64,000 nt of DNA. Source: Pigmentiphaga sp. NML080357. GTDB lineage: Bacteria > Pseudomonadota > Gammaproteobacteria > Burkholderiales > Burkholderiaceae_B. How positions within the stretch are numbered: position 1 is the first letter of the stretch; every line of letters starts with the position of its first letter. The notes beneath the pieces were generated by a model that saw only the letters and a program-made list of their open reading frames with translations, did not search any database and was not told the origin of the DNA. The stretch covers positions 1-64,000 of the forward strand of contig NZ_NINW01000049.1 of assembly GCF_002188465.1 (NCBI RefSeq). The letters are read 5' to 3'. Below, piece by piece: positions 1 to 8,516 of this stretch. A program made the translations under genes and the position numbers.

Positions 1-1
1 A

Positions 2-112
2 CTGTTCCGGCGCCTCAAAGGCTTCCGGCGCATATTCTCGCGATTCGACAAGCTGGATGTGATGTTCATTGCCTTCATCAATTTCGCGCTCATCGTTGAT
101 GGGCTTAGATAG
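2..112 (+). pseudogene. IS5-family transposase, C-terminal end (window edge)
   Basis: Thirty-six codons remain before a TAG stop. They are rich in the pattern seen at the end of IS5-family DDE transposases (RRLKGFRRIFSRF, then KLDVMFIAFINFAL). The start lies to the left of the window, so it is not known whether the gene is intact. The coding part stops 12 bases before codons of a Tn3-family tnpA resume. A CTAG tetranucleotide at 125-128, the kind of target IS5-like elements duplicate, may mark the insertion point; the left copy is not visible. Confidence 0.7.
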
Positions 113-124
113 TGTGAACACGCC

Positions 125-343
125 CTAGTAACGGCGGCCATCGTATTGTGGAACACGGTCTATCTGGAGCGGGCGGCGAACGCCCTGCGCGGCCACGGTC
201 AAGCCGTCGATGACGGCCTGTTGCAGTACCTGTCGCCACTCGGCTGGGAACACATCAACCTGACCGGCGATTACCTCTGGCGTAGCAGCGCCAAGATCGG
301 CGCGGGGAAGTTCAGGCCGCTACGTCCGCTCTCCGGGTCTTAG
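125..343 (+). pseudogene. tnpA: Tn3-family transposase TnpA, C-terminal fragment
   Basis: The reading frame gives the conserved C-terminal end of Tn3/Tn21-type Tnp[18 protein letters not shown], then [18 protein letters not shown] and the final KFRPLRPL. TnpA is the DDE transposase responsible for replicative cointegrate transposition. Only about 72 codons are present, because an IS5-like element interrupts the gene on its left side. The stop codon (341-343) lies within the 38-bp terminal repeat, the usual arrangement in this family. The fragment cannot encode an active enzyme by itself. Confidence 0.88.
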
Positions 344-1855
344 CGTACGATTTTTTCCGTTTTCTGAGACGACCCCAAACAGCGCCGACTCATCCACCTG
401 TTCGCGCCCTTGCTGCCGCAATTTCGCCAGCGCCTGTCGTTGTTCCCAGAGGGTGACAGCCGGGTGCGACAAGGTGCGGTATGGAATTTCCAGATAGTGC
501 TGCCCCTCCGGCTCCAGCACCCAAATGCGGCTGATGTCGCGCGGGTCGCGCCGGATCAGGAACGCAGGCAAGCGGTCGCGCCGAGCTATCCACGGCTTGA
601 GCGCATCGGCGTAGTAATGGATGTGGTCGATGACGAAGCCGGTGCGGGTCAGCGTGCGGCGGATGATGGGCAGAAAATCGACCAGAAAAGCCGTGGTGCG
701 AGTGATGACGGTTGGCACGCCGGTCCGCGCGATAGCTTCGGCCCAGCGCGCTGCCGGCGGCTGGAGCAGGCCGTTGTGCACGGAGCCGTGGTAGGTGCCG
801 ACCGCCAATGTGAGCCAGCGCTCCAGCTCACGCAGCGTCAGGGCGGCCTTGTTTTCGGAATCGTAGTCGCCGCGCTGGTCAGGGTTGGAGAAGGTCGTCC
901 CTGGCAATTCGTCGTGGATCATCTGCATCGCCGTGCCGATGATCCGTTCCACGATGCCGCCGTAGTGCGGCTGCCCGAGCGGGCGATAGTCAAGCCGGAT
1001 GCCATGCTGCTCGCAGCCTCGGCGTAGCGCTTCGCTCTTGAACTCGGCCGCGTTGTCCAGGTAGAGCAGCCTGGGCTTGCCGCTCATCGGCCACTCCATT
1101 TCTATGTTCAGACCCTCCAGCCAGGGACGCTTGTCGCAGGCGACATGCACAAGGCACAGGCCGACCGAAACAGATGACGGCGCTTCCAGCGTGACGACCA
1201 TGCCGAGCACGCAGCGGGTAAACACGTCGATGGCGATGGTCAGATACGGACGGCCAATCGGTTGCCGGTCGCGCTCGTCCACCACGATCAGGTCGATGAC
1301 CGTGTGATCAATCTGCACTTGTTCCAGTGGCGCGGTCACGGCGGGAGGCTCACCACCGACACCTTGCAGGCTGCGGGACGCATCCTGACCTTCCCGGCGG
1401 CGAGTGGCCTTGAGCGGATCGAGGCCGGCGATCCGCAGAGCCACGGTGTTGCGCGCCGGCGCCCGCAGCTTTTGCGCTTTGCAAGCCTGCGCGACCTCGC
1501 GGTGGAACGCTGCCAGGCTACGCTTCTGCTTGGTCAGGAAGCGCTTTTGCAGCAACTCGCGGATGATGCGCTCAACTGATTCCGGCAAGCGTCCCTTGCC
1601 TTTTCCGCCGCCGGATCGGCTGCGAGCCAGGTCCGTCACAAGCCCAGCACCTTGCCGGGCACGGCGGATTAGGACATACACCTGCCGCCTGGACAGGCCA
1701 AGCGCGTGAGCAGCGGCATCGGCGGCTTCATGCCCGACCACATCAAGCGCTGCCAGCGGCCCGATGATTTCCGCCCGTTGCCGGGCCTGCGCCCAAGCCG
1801 CATCGGGCAGGGTGGCCACGCCTTGCTCGGCAATCAATGATGTGTCTGACGCCAT
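320..1855 (-). pseudogene. tniA: TniA transposase of a Tn402/Tn5053-family element, 3' end lost
   Basis: TniA is the DDE transposase that acts with TniB and TniQ. The protein starts at ATG 1855, preceded by GAGG; an in-frame run continues upstream but lacks the family's usual start. The N-terminal helix-turn-helix (ALGLSRRQVYVLIRRARQG) and the DDE core are clear: VQIDHTVIDLIVVDERD, LLYLDNAAEFKSEALRRGC and YGGIVERIIG. The authentic sequence stops at DESALF (about base 377), where a Tn3-family terminal repeat replaces the last roughly 70 residues, and the frame runs on about 19 codons into that repeat and tnpA. Family members are about 559 residues. Loss of the C-terminus probably inactivates it, though the catalytic core is intact. 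Confidence 0.9.
339..376. repeat. 38-bp terminal inverted repeat of a Tn3/Tn21-type transposon
   Basis: Read on the minus strand, the 38 bases begin GGGGTCGTCTCAGAAAACGG and end TACGCTAAG, the known form of Tn21/Tn501-group ends. The outer GGGG end abuts tniA codons at 377. Bases 377-381 would be one copy of the expected 5-bp target duplication; the partner is outside the window. Confidence 0.92.
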
Positions 1856-1903
1856 GCTCACACCTCGCTTTGGTGCACACGAGTATTGAGCATAGTCGAG
1901 ATT

Positions 1904-1921
1904 GGTGCAGATGACTTCTGA
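1904..1921. repeat. Internal TniA-binding-type repeat
   Basis: This stretch (GGTGCAGATGACTTCTGA on the plus strand) is a near copy of the inner part of the terminal repeat at 1974-1998. Tn402/Tn5053 elements carry such additional transposase-binding repeats just inside each end. It lies about 50 bases upstream of the tniA start, so it may also overlap the tniA promoter. Confidence 0.7.
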
Positions 1922-1973
1922 TATTGCGTTGTCAGGAGTCGCCTGCACATCTGGCGTTACGCCCCGTCAATTG

Positions 1974-1998
1974 GTGCAGTCGTCTTCTGAAAATGACA
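1974..1998. repeat. 25-bp terminal inverted repeat of the Tn402/Tn5053-type element
   Basis: On the minus strand the 25 bases begin TGTCATTTTCAGAAGACGAC and finish TGCAC, matching the known ends of this family. The outermost base is 1998. Base 1999 starts coding sequence of a Bug receptor gene, so this is the exact element boundary. Bases 1999-2003 should be one copy of the 5-bp target duplication. Confidence 0.92.
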
Positions 1999-2273
1999 GC
2001 CCGGGCCACCGCGCCTTCGGCCACCGTCCCGCCCGCCGCGGGACGGTTCTCGATGATGACCGGCTGGCCGAATATCTCGTTCAGGCGCGGCTGGAAGGTC
2101 CGGGCGATGATGTCGATCAGGCCGCCCGGCGCGAATGCCACGACGATGCGTATCGGCTTGGCGGGCCACGCCTCTTCTTTCGCGCCGGCCCCGGCGTGGA
2201 GGAACAGCAGGCTGCCGGCCAGGAGAAGACAGGCGGCGCGTCTGATACAGGCGGGCAGAACAGGCTTGGTCAT
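1999..2273 (-). pseudogene. Bug/TctC-family solute receptor, disrupted by transposon
   Basis: The first 91 codons remain: a signal peptide with a leucine-rich core, then the first Bug-domain strands (IRIVVAFAPGGLIDIIARTF and GQPVIIENRPAAGGTVAEGA). Intact Bug proteins have about 320 residues, so over two thirds is cut off by the transposon end at 1998. Bug proteins are periplasmic receptors for small carboxylates. The gene follows the dioxygenase reductase on the same strand with an 88-base gap and was probably the last gene of that operon. It should now give no functional receptor unless the missing part has been retained beyond the element. Confidence 0.88.
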
Positions 2274-2361
2274 GGGTGTCTCCGTATGTGCGTGACACTG
2301 CGGTCACTTGTGGTCCAGCCGCCCGGCTCGGCGAAGCCCGGGCGGCTCGCTTTCCCCCGGT

Positions 2362-3360
2362 TCAGGCCGAGGGAAGGAATTTCTCGGCCCGGATCCGGCG
2401 GCGGTCCACGTCGCGGCCGGCCAGCCACTCGACGCAGGATTCGATCATTCCGGGCGGACCGCATAGGTAGACGTCGGGCATGTCCGCCAGCATGGCGTCG
2501 CGCAGCAACCGGGTGACGTACCCCGTGGCGCCTGCCCATCCCTCGCTTGAAGCGGCGATCCGTTCCACTTCCAGCGGCAGGGCCTGGGCCAGCTCCGCCA
2601 ATTGCGCATCGGCGAAGAACTCCGACGCCGCATTGGCGCCGATCAGCAGCCGCATGGGGCGCGCGGGCGCCGGCGTGCGGGCCAGGCGGCGCAGCATGGC
2701 AAGGAAGGGCGCGAGCCCCGTGCCGCCCGCGATCATCAGCAGCGGGCGGCCGCTGTCTCGCAGGTAGAAATGGCCCGAAGGCGGCGTCATCGCCAGCGCG
2801 TCGCCAACGCGGGCGCGGCCAGCCAGGTAGCTGCTCATGGCTCCTTCCGGCACCAGCTTGTGGAAGAACTCCAGCGAAGCCTCGCCCGGCAGATTCGCGA
2901 ACGAATAGGCCCGGGATACGCCGCCGCCCGGCACCGACAGGTTCGTGTATTGCCCGGGCAGGAAATCCAGGGGCTCCGCCACCTCGAACCGTGTCCGCAC
3001 GATGGTCGACGAAACCCGTTCGATGTCCGCCAGCCGTGCCTCGATGGTCGCCGGCCCGCGCCCCGCATCGAAATCCGAGGGATAGGGAAGTTCCACCACG
3101 CAGGACGAGCGAGGCACCATCTTGCACAGCAGCGTCTGCCCTTCCCGCCGCTCTTCGGACGACAGCGCCTCGTCGCTGTAGTCGTCCAGGTCGAACTCTC
3201 CCTCCGTACACCAGGCCTTGCATTCGCCGCACGCGCCTTCCAGGCAATCGTGGGCCAGCCGTACCGAGGCGCGATAGGCGGACTGGTAGACGACCTCCCC
3301 GGGCCTGCCCGGGAACCGGACCGACCGCCCATCCTCGAAGATTGCGGTAATGACATGCAT
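2362..3360 (-). CDS. Dioxygenase reductase (ferredoxin-FAD-NAD type, BenC-like)
   Basis: Electron-transfer component that passes electrons from NADH to a two-subunit ring-hydroxylating oxygenase. An N-terminal plant-type [2Fe-2S] domain has C39, C44 and C47 (DCLEGACGECKAWC) and a later Cys in TLLCKM. It is followed by an FAD domain (RAYSFAN) and an NAD domain (IAGGTGLAPFLAML, CGPPGMIES). The length of 332 residues fits BenC/AntC/CbdC. ATG 3360 is chosen because AGG lies about nine bases upstream; an in-frame GTG at 3372 is possible. It follows the beta-subunit gene closely and is co-oriented, so the three form one operon. The substrate is not determinable; benzoate, anthranilate or a related carboxylate is plausible. 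Confidence 0.9.
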   Translation of the reverse strand: MHVITAIFEDGRSVRFPGRPGEVVYQSAYRASVRLAHDCLEGACGECKAWCTEGEFDLDDYSDEALSSEERREGQTLLCKMVPRSSCVVELPYPSDFDAGRGPATIEARLADIERVSSTIVRTRFEVAEPLDFLPGQYTNLSVPGGGVSRAYSFANLPGEASLEFFHKLVPEGAMSSYLAGRARVGDALAMTPPSGHFYLRDSGRPLLMIAGGTGLAPFLAMLRRLARTPAPARPMRLLIGANAASEFFADAQLAELAQALPLEVERIAASSEGWAGATGYVTRLLRDAMLADMPDVYLCGPPGMIESCVEWLAGRDVDRRRIRAEKFLPSA

Positions 3361-3372
3361 GATCCCGGCCAC

Positions 3373-3870
3373 CTATATGTGATAGACGTCGACGGTGCCT
3401 TCGATCTTCTCGTCGATCATCACGATGTGCTTGCGCGCGATCTTCAGCTCCCCCGCCATGCGCCGCAGGGTGTAGTAATAACGGCCGCCCCGGGTGGCGT
3501 CGCCGCGCGGCCCCACGCAATGGACCAGCCAGGATGCGCTCACCTCGACCTCGTCGCCGGCCAGTCCGGTAATCAGGACGTTGCTCGTCTGGTGCGAAGT
3601 CCGGTCCAGCGGCAGGGATGCGAAAGAATCGCGGCTGCGGATGCGAAAGACACGTTCCTCCAGGCCCAGCCGGGAATCCATGTGCATCAGGCACAGCTGC
3701 GTGCTTGGATCGGTGGTCAGCGCGTCCTCGGATATCCAGGCGGGAACGAAGTACTCCACGTCCGGGGCGAACAGTTCCAGCCAGGCGTCCCAGTTCTTCT
3801 CGTCCAGGTACAGGGCTTCCTTGGCCAGCAGGGTGCACACCTGCGCGTACAGGTCGGTATCGATGCCCAT
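3373..3870 (-). CDS. Ring-hydroxylating dioxygenase, small (beta) subunit
   Basis: Structural beta subunit of the alpha-beta oxygenase. The 165 residues have the SnoaL-like cone fold pattern of the BenB/AntB group, for example LYLDEKNWDAWLELFAPDVEY near the N-terminus and ARKHIVMIDEKIEG near the C-terminus. Its ATG overlaps the stop of the alpha gene by one base (TGATG), indicating translational coupling. Beta subunits mainly stabilise the hexamer; no catalytic residues are expected here. Confidence 0.9.
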   Translation of the reverse strand: MGIDTDLYAQVCTLLAKEALYLDEKNWDAWLELFAPDVEYFVPAWISEDALTTDPSTQLCLMHMDSRLGLEERVFRIRSRDSFASLPLDRTSHQTSNVLITGLAGDEVEVSASWLVHCVGPRGDATRGGRYYYTLRRMAGELKIARKHIVMIDEKIEGTVDVYHI

Positions 3871-5213
3871 CAGCGCTGCTCCCCGTTCATCATCCGCAGC
3901 CAGTGCCGGTAGTAGCCCTGGTAGAACACCTCGTGGTCCCAATTGTCGGAAGCCGCGACTGCCTCGCAGCCGATGTCCAGCAGCGAGCGGCATTGATTGC
4001 CCGGCACGGTGGCGGCCGCGCCGCGGCTGTAGTCGTTCCAGCGGCTGAGTCTGGCCTCGCCGCCGATGGCCGTGTCTTCCAGCGCGGCGATGTCGTCCGA
4101 GGTGGCCATGCCCGTCGGCAGGTAGAAATCCACGAACTTGCGCAGGCGGGAGGCGCGCGCCTGCGCACTTTCGCCACGCGGTGCGATGCACTGGATGCGC
4201 ACTTCCGTGCGGTCCGCCGAAAGCGGCCGCAGGATGCGGATCTGCGTGGAGGGCTGGTCGAACAGCAGCATGTTGGGGAAGAGATAGAGGTTGCGCCCCA
4301 TGCCGACCATCCAGTCCACCCTGCGCTCGTCGAATTCGCGCAGCAGGCGCTCGCGCGCCTCGTACAACGGCGCCGCCTGCGGCGATGAGCGCCTGGCCCA
4401 GATGCCGATATGGCCGTTGCCGAAGTCCGCGGTGCCGGACTCGACCCTGCCCACGATGCGGCCGGCCTCGGTCTTCTGGGTGCCGGCGTCGCCGCGCGCT
4501 TCTTCGCGCATTGCCATGGTGGCCGCGAACACGCGGTGAACGGTGCTGACGTGGTAGCCGTCGACGCCGTTCTCGCCGCCCATCTTCCAGTTGCCCCGGA
4601 TGACGTAGGTCGAATCGCCCTCGACGATTTCCAGTCCCTCCGGCGATTGATCCACCATCAGGTCGATCCAGGCCCTGGCCGGCCCGAGATGCGCCGCCAG
4701 GCCGTCCACGTCCGCGCGCAGGCTGCCGAACACGAAGCCGCGGTAGCTTTCCACGCGGGGTACCGCTTTCAGGCCGACGGTCTCGCGCAGGTTCTCGCCT
4801 TCGGGATAGGCGCCGGTCTCCTGGTTCTTGATCTTGATGCAGCGGCCGGCTTCGTTGTAGGTCCAGCCGTGGAAGCGGCAGGTGAAGCTCTTGGCCGAAC
4901 CCTTGCGCAAAGGCGCCACGACCGTTCCGCGGTGCGAACAGGCATTAGCGAATGCGCCAATGCTGCCGTCCTTGCGACGGTTCACGACCACCGGCTGGCG
5001 GCCCATGTAGCGCGTCACGTAGTCGCCAGGCTGCGCCAATTCGCTCTCGTGGCACAGGTAGACCCAGCCGCCTTCGAAGATACGCGCCATCTCGGCTTCG
5101 AAAAGCGCCGGATCCTTGTAGATCTCGCGGTCGACCAGGAAGCGGCCACTGCTCTCGTCGTCCAGCACATACCCGGCGAAACCGGGCCGACTGGCGGATA
5201 TCGGTTCTTTCAT
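3870..5213 (-). CDS. Ring-hydroxylating dioxygenase, large (alpha) subunit
   Basis: Catalytic subunit of a Rieske non-heme iron oxygenase that would add both oxygen atoms to an aromatic ring. Rieske ligands are C92, H94, C112 and H115. The mononuclear iron site is in GENGVDGYHVSTVH, with D218, H221 and H226. The length of 447 residues and the partner genes resemble the benzoate/anthranilate/2-halobenzoate dioxygenases. It is the first gene of the alpha-beta-reductase-Bug operon and is transcribed away from a LysR gene across a 102-base gap with a perfect inverted repeat. No cis-diol dehydrogenase is seen in the window next to it; it may lie beyond the transposon. Confidence 0.92.
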   Translation of the reverse strand: MKEPISASRPGFAGYVLDDESSGRFLVDREIYKDPALFEAEMARIFEGGWVYLCHESELAQPGDYVTRYMGRQPVVVNRRKDGSIGAFANACSHRGTVVAPLRKGSAKSFTCRFHGWTYNEAGRCIKIKNQETGAYPEGENLRETVGLKAVPRVESYRGFVFGSLRADVDGLAAHLGPARAWIDLMVDQSPEGLEIVEGDSTYVIRGNWKMGGENGVDGYHVSTVHRVFAATMAMREEARGDAGTQKTEAGRIVGRVESGTADFGNGHIGIWARRSSPQAAPLYEARERLLREFDERRVDWMVGMGRNLYLFPNMLLFDQPSTQIRILRPLSADRTEVRIQCIAPRGESAQARASRLRKFVDFYLPTGMATSDDIAALEDTAIGGEARLSRWNDYSRGAAATVPGNQCRSLLDIGCEAVAASDNWDHEVFYQGYYRHWLRMMNGEQR

Positions 5214-5273
5214 CGTCTCGCTCCACTCGATGTGGGGCGAATCTTAGGTTTGGGCCAGATATATGTAAAATGA

Positions 5274-5294
5274 AATGATTGAATCTCAATCATT
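5274..5294. promoter_or_regulatory. LysR-type operator between dioxygenase operon and lysR
   Basis: Two 9-base arms, AATGATTGA (5274-5282) and TCAATCATT (5286-5294), form a perfect inverted repeat around a 3-base centre. The palindrome contains the T-N11-A core typical of LysR boxes. It lies 22 bases before the lysR start and about 60 before the alpha-subunit start, fitting autoregulation plus activation of the divergent operon. Confidence 0.75.
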
Positions 5295-5315
5295 CTTTGT
5301 AAGAATGTCTTAGGC

Positions 5316-6296
5316 ATGGACAAGCCGCTGTCGCGCAAGCTGGACCTGAATCTGCTGGACCTGTTCGATGCCATCTACCGCACGCGCAACCTCACGGCCG
5401 CGGGCAAGGCGCTGGGCTTGAGCCAGCCCGCCATGAGCCATGCGCTGGCCCGCCTGCGCGACATGTACGGGGATCCGCTTTTCGTCCGGCTGGCCAAGGG
5501 CGTCGAGCCCACGCCTTTCGCCGACGAACTCGTGGGTCCGGTCTCGCAGGCCCTGCAGATCCTCGCCCAGACGCTGGAGAAGGGCTCGTTCGTGCCCGAG
5601 ACCGCGCGCCGGGTATTCCGGCTGGCCATGACCGACATCGGCGAGCACACCTTCCTGCCCAGGCTGATCCGCCATCTGCAGCACCATGCGCCGCACCTGT
5701 GCGTGGAAACCGTCGCCACCAGCGCCAGCCCCGAAGAACTGGCCCAGGAGCTGTCCAAGGGCAGCATCGATCTCGCGCTGGGCGCCATCAATCCCGACAT
5801 CGCCGGCGTACGCAGCCAGATCCTGTTCTCGGACGTCTATGCATGCGTCGCGCGGCCGTCCACGGTGCCACGCGGCACGCTGAGCCTGGCCGAGTTCAAG
5901 CGGGCCCGCCACGTCGTCCCGAACGTGGCCGGCACCAATCACTCCGTGCTCATCGACCGCATGCTGGTCGCCAACGGCATGAGCGGCCAGGTGGTGGCGC
6001 GGGTGACGCACTTCCTGGCCATCGCCGAGCTGGTGGCCGATACCGACGTCATTGCCATCATGCCGCGCAACCTCGCGCTGTCGGTGGCGCGGCGCTGGGG
6101 GCTGTGCCACTTCGCGCCGCCGGTACAGATGCCGGGCTATGACGTAATGGTGTACTGGCACAAGCGGCACGATCAGGAGCCGGGCAACGCCTGGCTGCGC
6201 GAGGCGATCGTGGATCTCTTCCGCGGCGGCCCGCGGCCTTCGCCAGGCGCCAGGACCAGGGCGGCAAGCCGCAACGGCTCAGCCCGCCGCCCCTGA
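5316..6296 (+). CDS. LysR-family transcriptional regulator
   Basis: An N-terminal winged helix (residues about 8-67: LDLNLLDLFDAIYRTRNLT, then LSQPAMSHALARLRD) and a ligand-binding domain identify a LysR regulator of the NahR/NodD-like subgroup. It has 326 residues with a basic, low-complexity tail. Divergent placement next to the dioxygenase operon makes it the probable activator responding to the aromatic substrate. Its 3' end overlaps the end of the convergent molybdenum-hydroxylase gene by 18 bases. Confidence 0.92.
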   Translation: MDKPLSRKLDLNLLDLFDAIYRTRNLTAAGKALGLSQPAMSHALARLRDMYGDPLFVRLAKGVEPTPFADELVGPVSQALQILAQTLEKGSFVPETARRVFRLAMTDIGEHTFLPRLIRHLQHHAPHLCVETVATSASPEELAQELSKGSIDLALGAINPDIAGVRSQILFSDVYACVARPSTVPRGTLSLAEFKRARHVVPNVAGTNHSVLIDRMLVANGMSGQVVARVTHFLAIAELVADTDVIAIMPRNLALSVARRWGLCHFAPPVQMPGYDVMVYWHKRHDQEPGNAWLREAIVDLFRGGPRPSPGARTRAASRNGSARRP

Positions 6297-8504
6297 CGCC
6301 AGCAAGTCCTCGATCTTCACCGGCAGGTCGCGCACCCGCACGCCGGTGGCATGGTGAACCGCCGAGGTGATCGCCGCCGCCACGCCTGCCAGGCCGATCT
6401 CGCCTATGCCACGCGCGCCGAGTTCGTTGAGAACCGTGTCCGGGTACTCGACGAAATGCACGTCGATCTCCGGCGCGTCTGCGTTGGTGGCGACCATGTA
6501 GTCCGCGAGATTGTTGTTGACGGGCGCCCCGTTGCGCCGGTCGTACGAGGTTTCCTCCAGCAACCCCATGCCCAGCCCCATCACGATGGCACCCTCGATC
6601 TGGTTGCGTCCGGTGCGCGGATTGATGATCCGGCCGGCATCGATGACGGTCGCCACGCGCGACAGGCGCAGGCGGGCAATGGCGGGCTCCCAGGTCACTT
6701 CGACGAAATGCGCGCCGAAGGAGTGATTGGAATGGCGCTTGAACGCGGGATCGGCTTCGCTGCCTTCGGCGCTTCCCTGGCCGGCGATGCGGTCGAGCCC
6801 GGCGGTCCGCAGCGCCTGCTCGAAAGGCACGCCCGAAGAAGGCGGCCGGTCTGCGCCATGAAGGCGTCCGTCTGTCACGCGCCAGCCCCCGGGCGGCTCC
6901 GCCTCGAGCAGCCCGGCGCGGACCGCGCAATCGGCAAGCCGGCCGACGGCATCGCGCGCGGCGGCGAGCACGGCCGGTACCAGCGATCCGGTGGCCATGG
7001 ACCCTCCGGACGTCGGCCCCGGCGGCAGGGTGGTATCGCCGAGCGCGACCTCGATGCGATCGAGCGGCACGCCCAGCACGAACGCCGCCATCTGCGCGAC
7101 TACCGTGTAGGTGCCGGTGCCGATGTCCTGCGTAGCGCTGGCCACGCGCACGGTGCCGTCGGCACGCAACTCCACTTGGGCTTGCGCCTTCAGTCTCATC
7201 GCCATCCACGAACAGGCGGCCATCCCCCAGCCCAGTATGAGTCCGTCGCGCCGCATGGACCCGATGCGCGGATCGCGCCGCGCCCACCCGAAACGCTCGG
7301 CCCCCTGCAGCAGGCACTCGCGCAGATGACGCGACGAGAATGGCAGGTTGGCCCCTTCGTCGCGCTCGGGCTCGTTGCGCAATCGCAGTTCGACGGGATC
7401 GAGGCCCAGCTCGATGGCCAGCTCGTCCATGGCCGACTCGATCGCGTACAGCCCCGGCACGGCGCCCGGCCCGCGCATGGACGTGGTCGGCGCGATGTCG
7501 CGCCGGGCCGAGCCGTAGGTCACGCGCAGGTTGGGCGTGCTGTACAGGAAGGCGGTCGCTTCGCCGCAATTCTCCTTGTGGTATTCCTCCCTCGCCACGT
7601 GAAAGAGGTAGTCGTGCTGCAACGAGGTCAGCCTGCCGTCCTTGGTCGCGGACAACCGTACGCGCTGCCGGGTATTGGATCGGTGCCCGACGTTGTGGAA
7701 CATCATGCGGCGGCTCAGCACCAGTTTCACCGGCCGCCCCAGGTCGCGCGCGGCCGCGGCGGCAAGCACTGAGTGTCCCCAGGGCCACAGCTTGCTGCCG
7801 AAACCCGAGCCGACGTGTTCGGTAATGATGCGTACGCGGTCTTCCGGCACCTCCAGCATCCGCACCATGGCAGCCTTGTGGTTCACGACACCCTGGGAGC
7901 TCTCATATAGCGTGAAGCCCTGTGCTTCGTCGTATACCGCCACGGTGGCGTGCAGCTCCAGCGGGTTGTTGGTCTCGGGCGGCGTGGTGTAGGTATGGTC
8001 TATCCGGATCGCGGCGCGATCGAACTCGCCCTGGGCATCGCCCCGCTCGGACTCCACGGCAGGCTCTTCGTCGGGCACCAGGTCCATGGATACGTCGGGC
8101 ACCTGCTCGTCGTAGTCCACGTACACCGCGGTGGCCGCGGCGATGGCCTGCTCGAGCGTATCGGCCACGACTACCGCGACGTACTGTCCGTAGTAGCGGA
8201 TCACGTCGTCTTCCATCGGCGGCCGGTACTCGTCGAGCTTCGCCGTTTTCTCGTCCACCCGCGGAAAGCGCCCGATGTTCTCGCGGGTGTAGACCTTGTG
8301 CACGCCCGGCATGCCGCGGGCGACGCCGGCCTCGATGCCGCGGATGCGGCCCTTGCCTACCGTCGCGCCGACGGGTACGGCGTACAGCATGCCGGGGAAC
8401 CGGTGATCCGCCGCATACTGGGCGCGGCCGGTCACCTTGAGCGGTCCTTCCACTCGCGTGTAGTCCCGGCCGATGGGGGTATCGGGATGCGCGGTCGTCG
8501 TCAT
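6279..8504 (-). CDS. Molybdenum hydroxylase large subunit (xanthine dehydrogenase family)
   Basis: Molybdopterin-binding catalytic subunit of a three-gene hydroxylase of the xanthine oxidase family, which inserts water-derived oxygen into heterocycles or oxidises aldehydes. It has the fold's landmarks: the GRAQYAADHRFPGMLYA start, GSGFGSKLWPWGHS, and the C-terminal GARGIGEIGLAG with the probable base Glu near 702. At 741 residues it resembles PaoC/YagR. The gene is third in the order Fe-S, FAD, Mo subunit, with 12 bases after the FAD gene. The substrate is unknown; the surrounding catabolic genes suggest an N-heteroaromatic or aromatic aldehyde. Confidence 0.9.
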   Translation of the reverse strand: MTTTAHPDTPIGRDYTRVEGPLKVTGRAQYAADHRFPGMLYAVPVGATVGKGRIRGIEAGVARGMPGVHKVYTRENIGRFPRVDEKTAKLDEYRPPMEDDVIRYYGQYVAVVVADTLEQAIAAATAVYVDYDEQVPDVSMDLVPDEEPAVESERGDAQGEFDRAAIRIDHTYTTPPETNNPLELHATVAVYDEAQGFTLYESSQGVVNHKAAMVRMLEVPEDRVRIITEHVGSGFGSKLWPWGHSVLAAAAARDLGRPVKLVLSRRMMFHNVGHRSNTRQRVRLSATKDGRLTSLQHDYLFHVAREEYHKENCGEATAFLYSTPNLRVTYGSARRDIAPTTSMRGPGAVPGLYAIESAMDELAIELGLDPVELRLRNEPERDEGANLPFSSRHLRECLLQGAERFGWARRDPRIGSMRRDGLILGWGMAACSWMAMRLKAQAQVELRADGTVRVASATQDIGTGTYTVVAQMAAFVLGVPLDRIEVALGDTTLPPGPTSGGSMATGSLVPAVLAAARDAVGRLADCAVRAGLLEAEPPGGWRVTDGRLHGADRPPSSGVPFEQALRTAGLDRIAGQGSAEGSEADPAFKRHSNHSFGAHFVEVTWEPAIARLRLSRVATVIDAGRIINPRTGRNQIEGAIVMGLGMGLLEETSYDRRNGAPVNNNLADYMVATNADAPEIDVHFVEYPDTVLNELGARGIGEIGLAGVAAAITSAVHHATGVRVRDLPVKIEDLLASGAAG

Positions 8505-8516
8505 CGTCGCTCTCCG

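Larger units (their letters stand above)
1..1998. mobile_element. Nested transposon remnants (IS5-like in Tn3-family in Tn402/Tn5053-family)
   Basis: Three layers can be read. The tail of an IS5-like transposase (2-112) abuts the C-terminal codons of a Tn3-family tnpA (125-343). That tnpA ends inside a 38-bp Tn3/Tn21-type terminal repeat (339-376). The repeat is joined directly to tniA codons, so the Tn3-family element entered the tniA of a Tn402/Tn5053-type element. The outer element ends with its 25-bp terminal repeat at 1974-1998 and is joined to a Bug receptor gene. The left parts of all three elements lie outside the window. Layers and ends are read directly; the order of insertion is inferred from the nesting. 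Confidence 0.88.
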
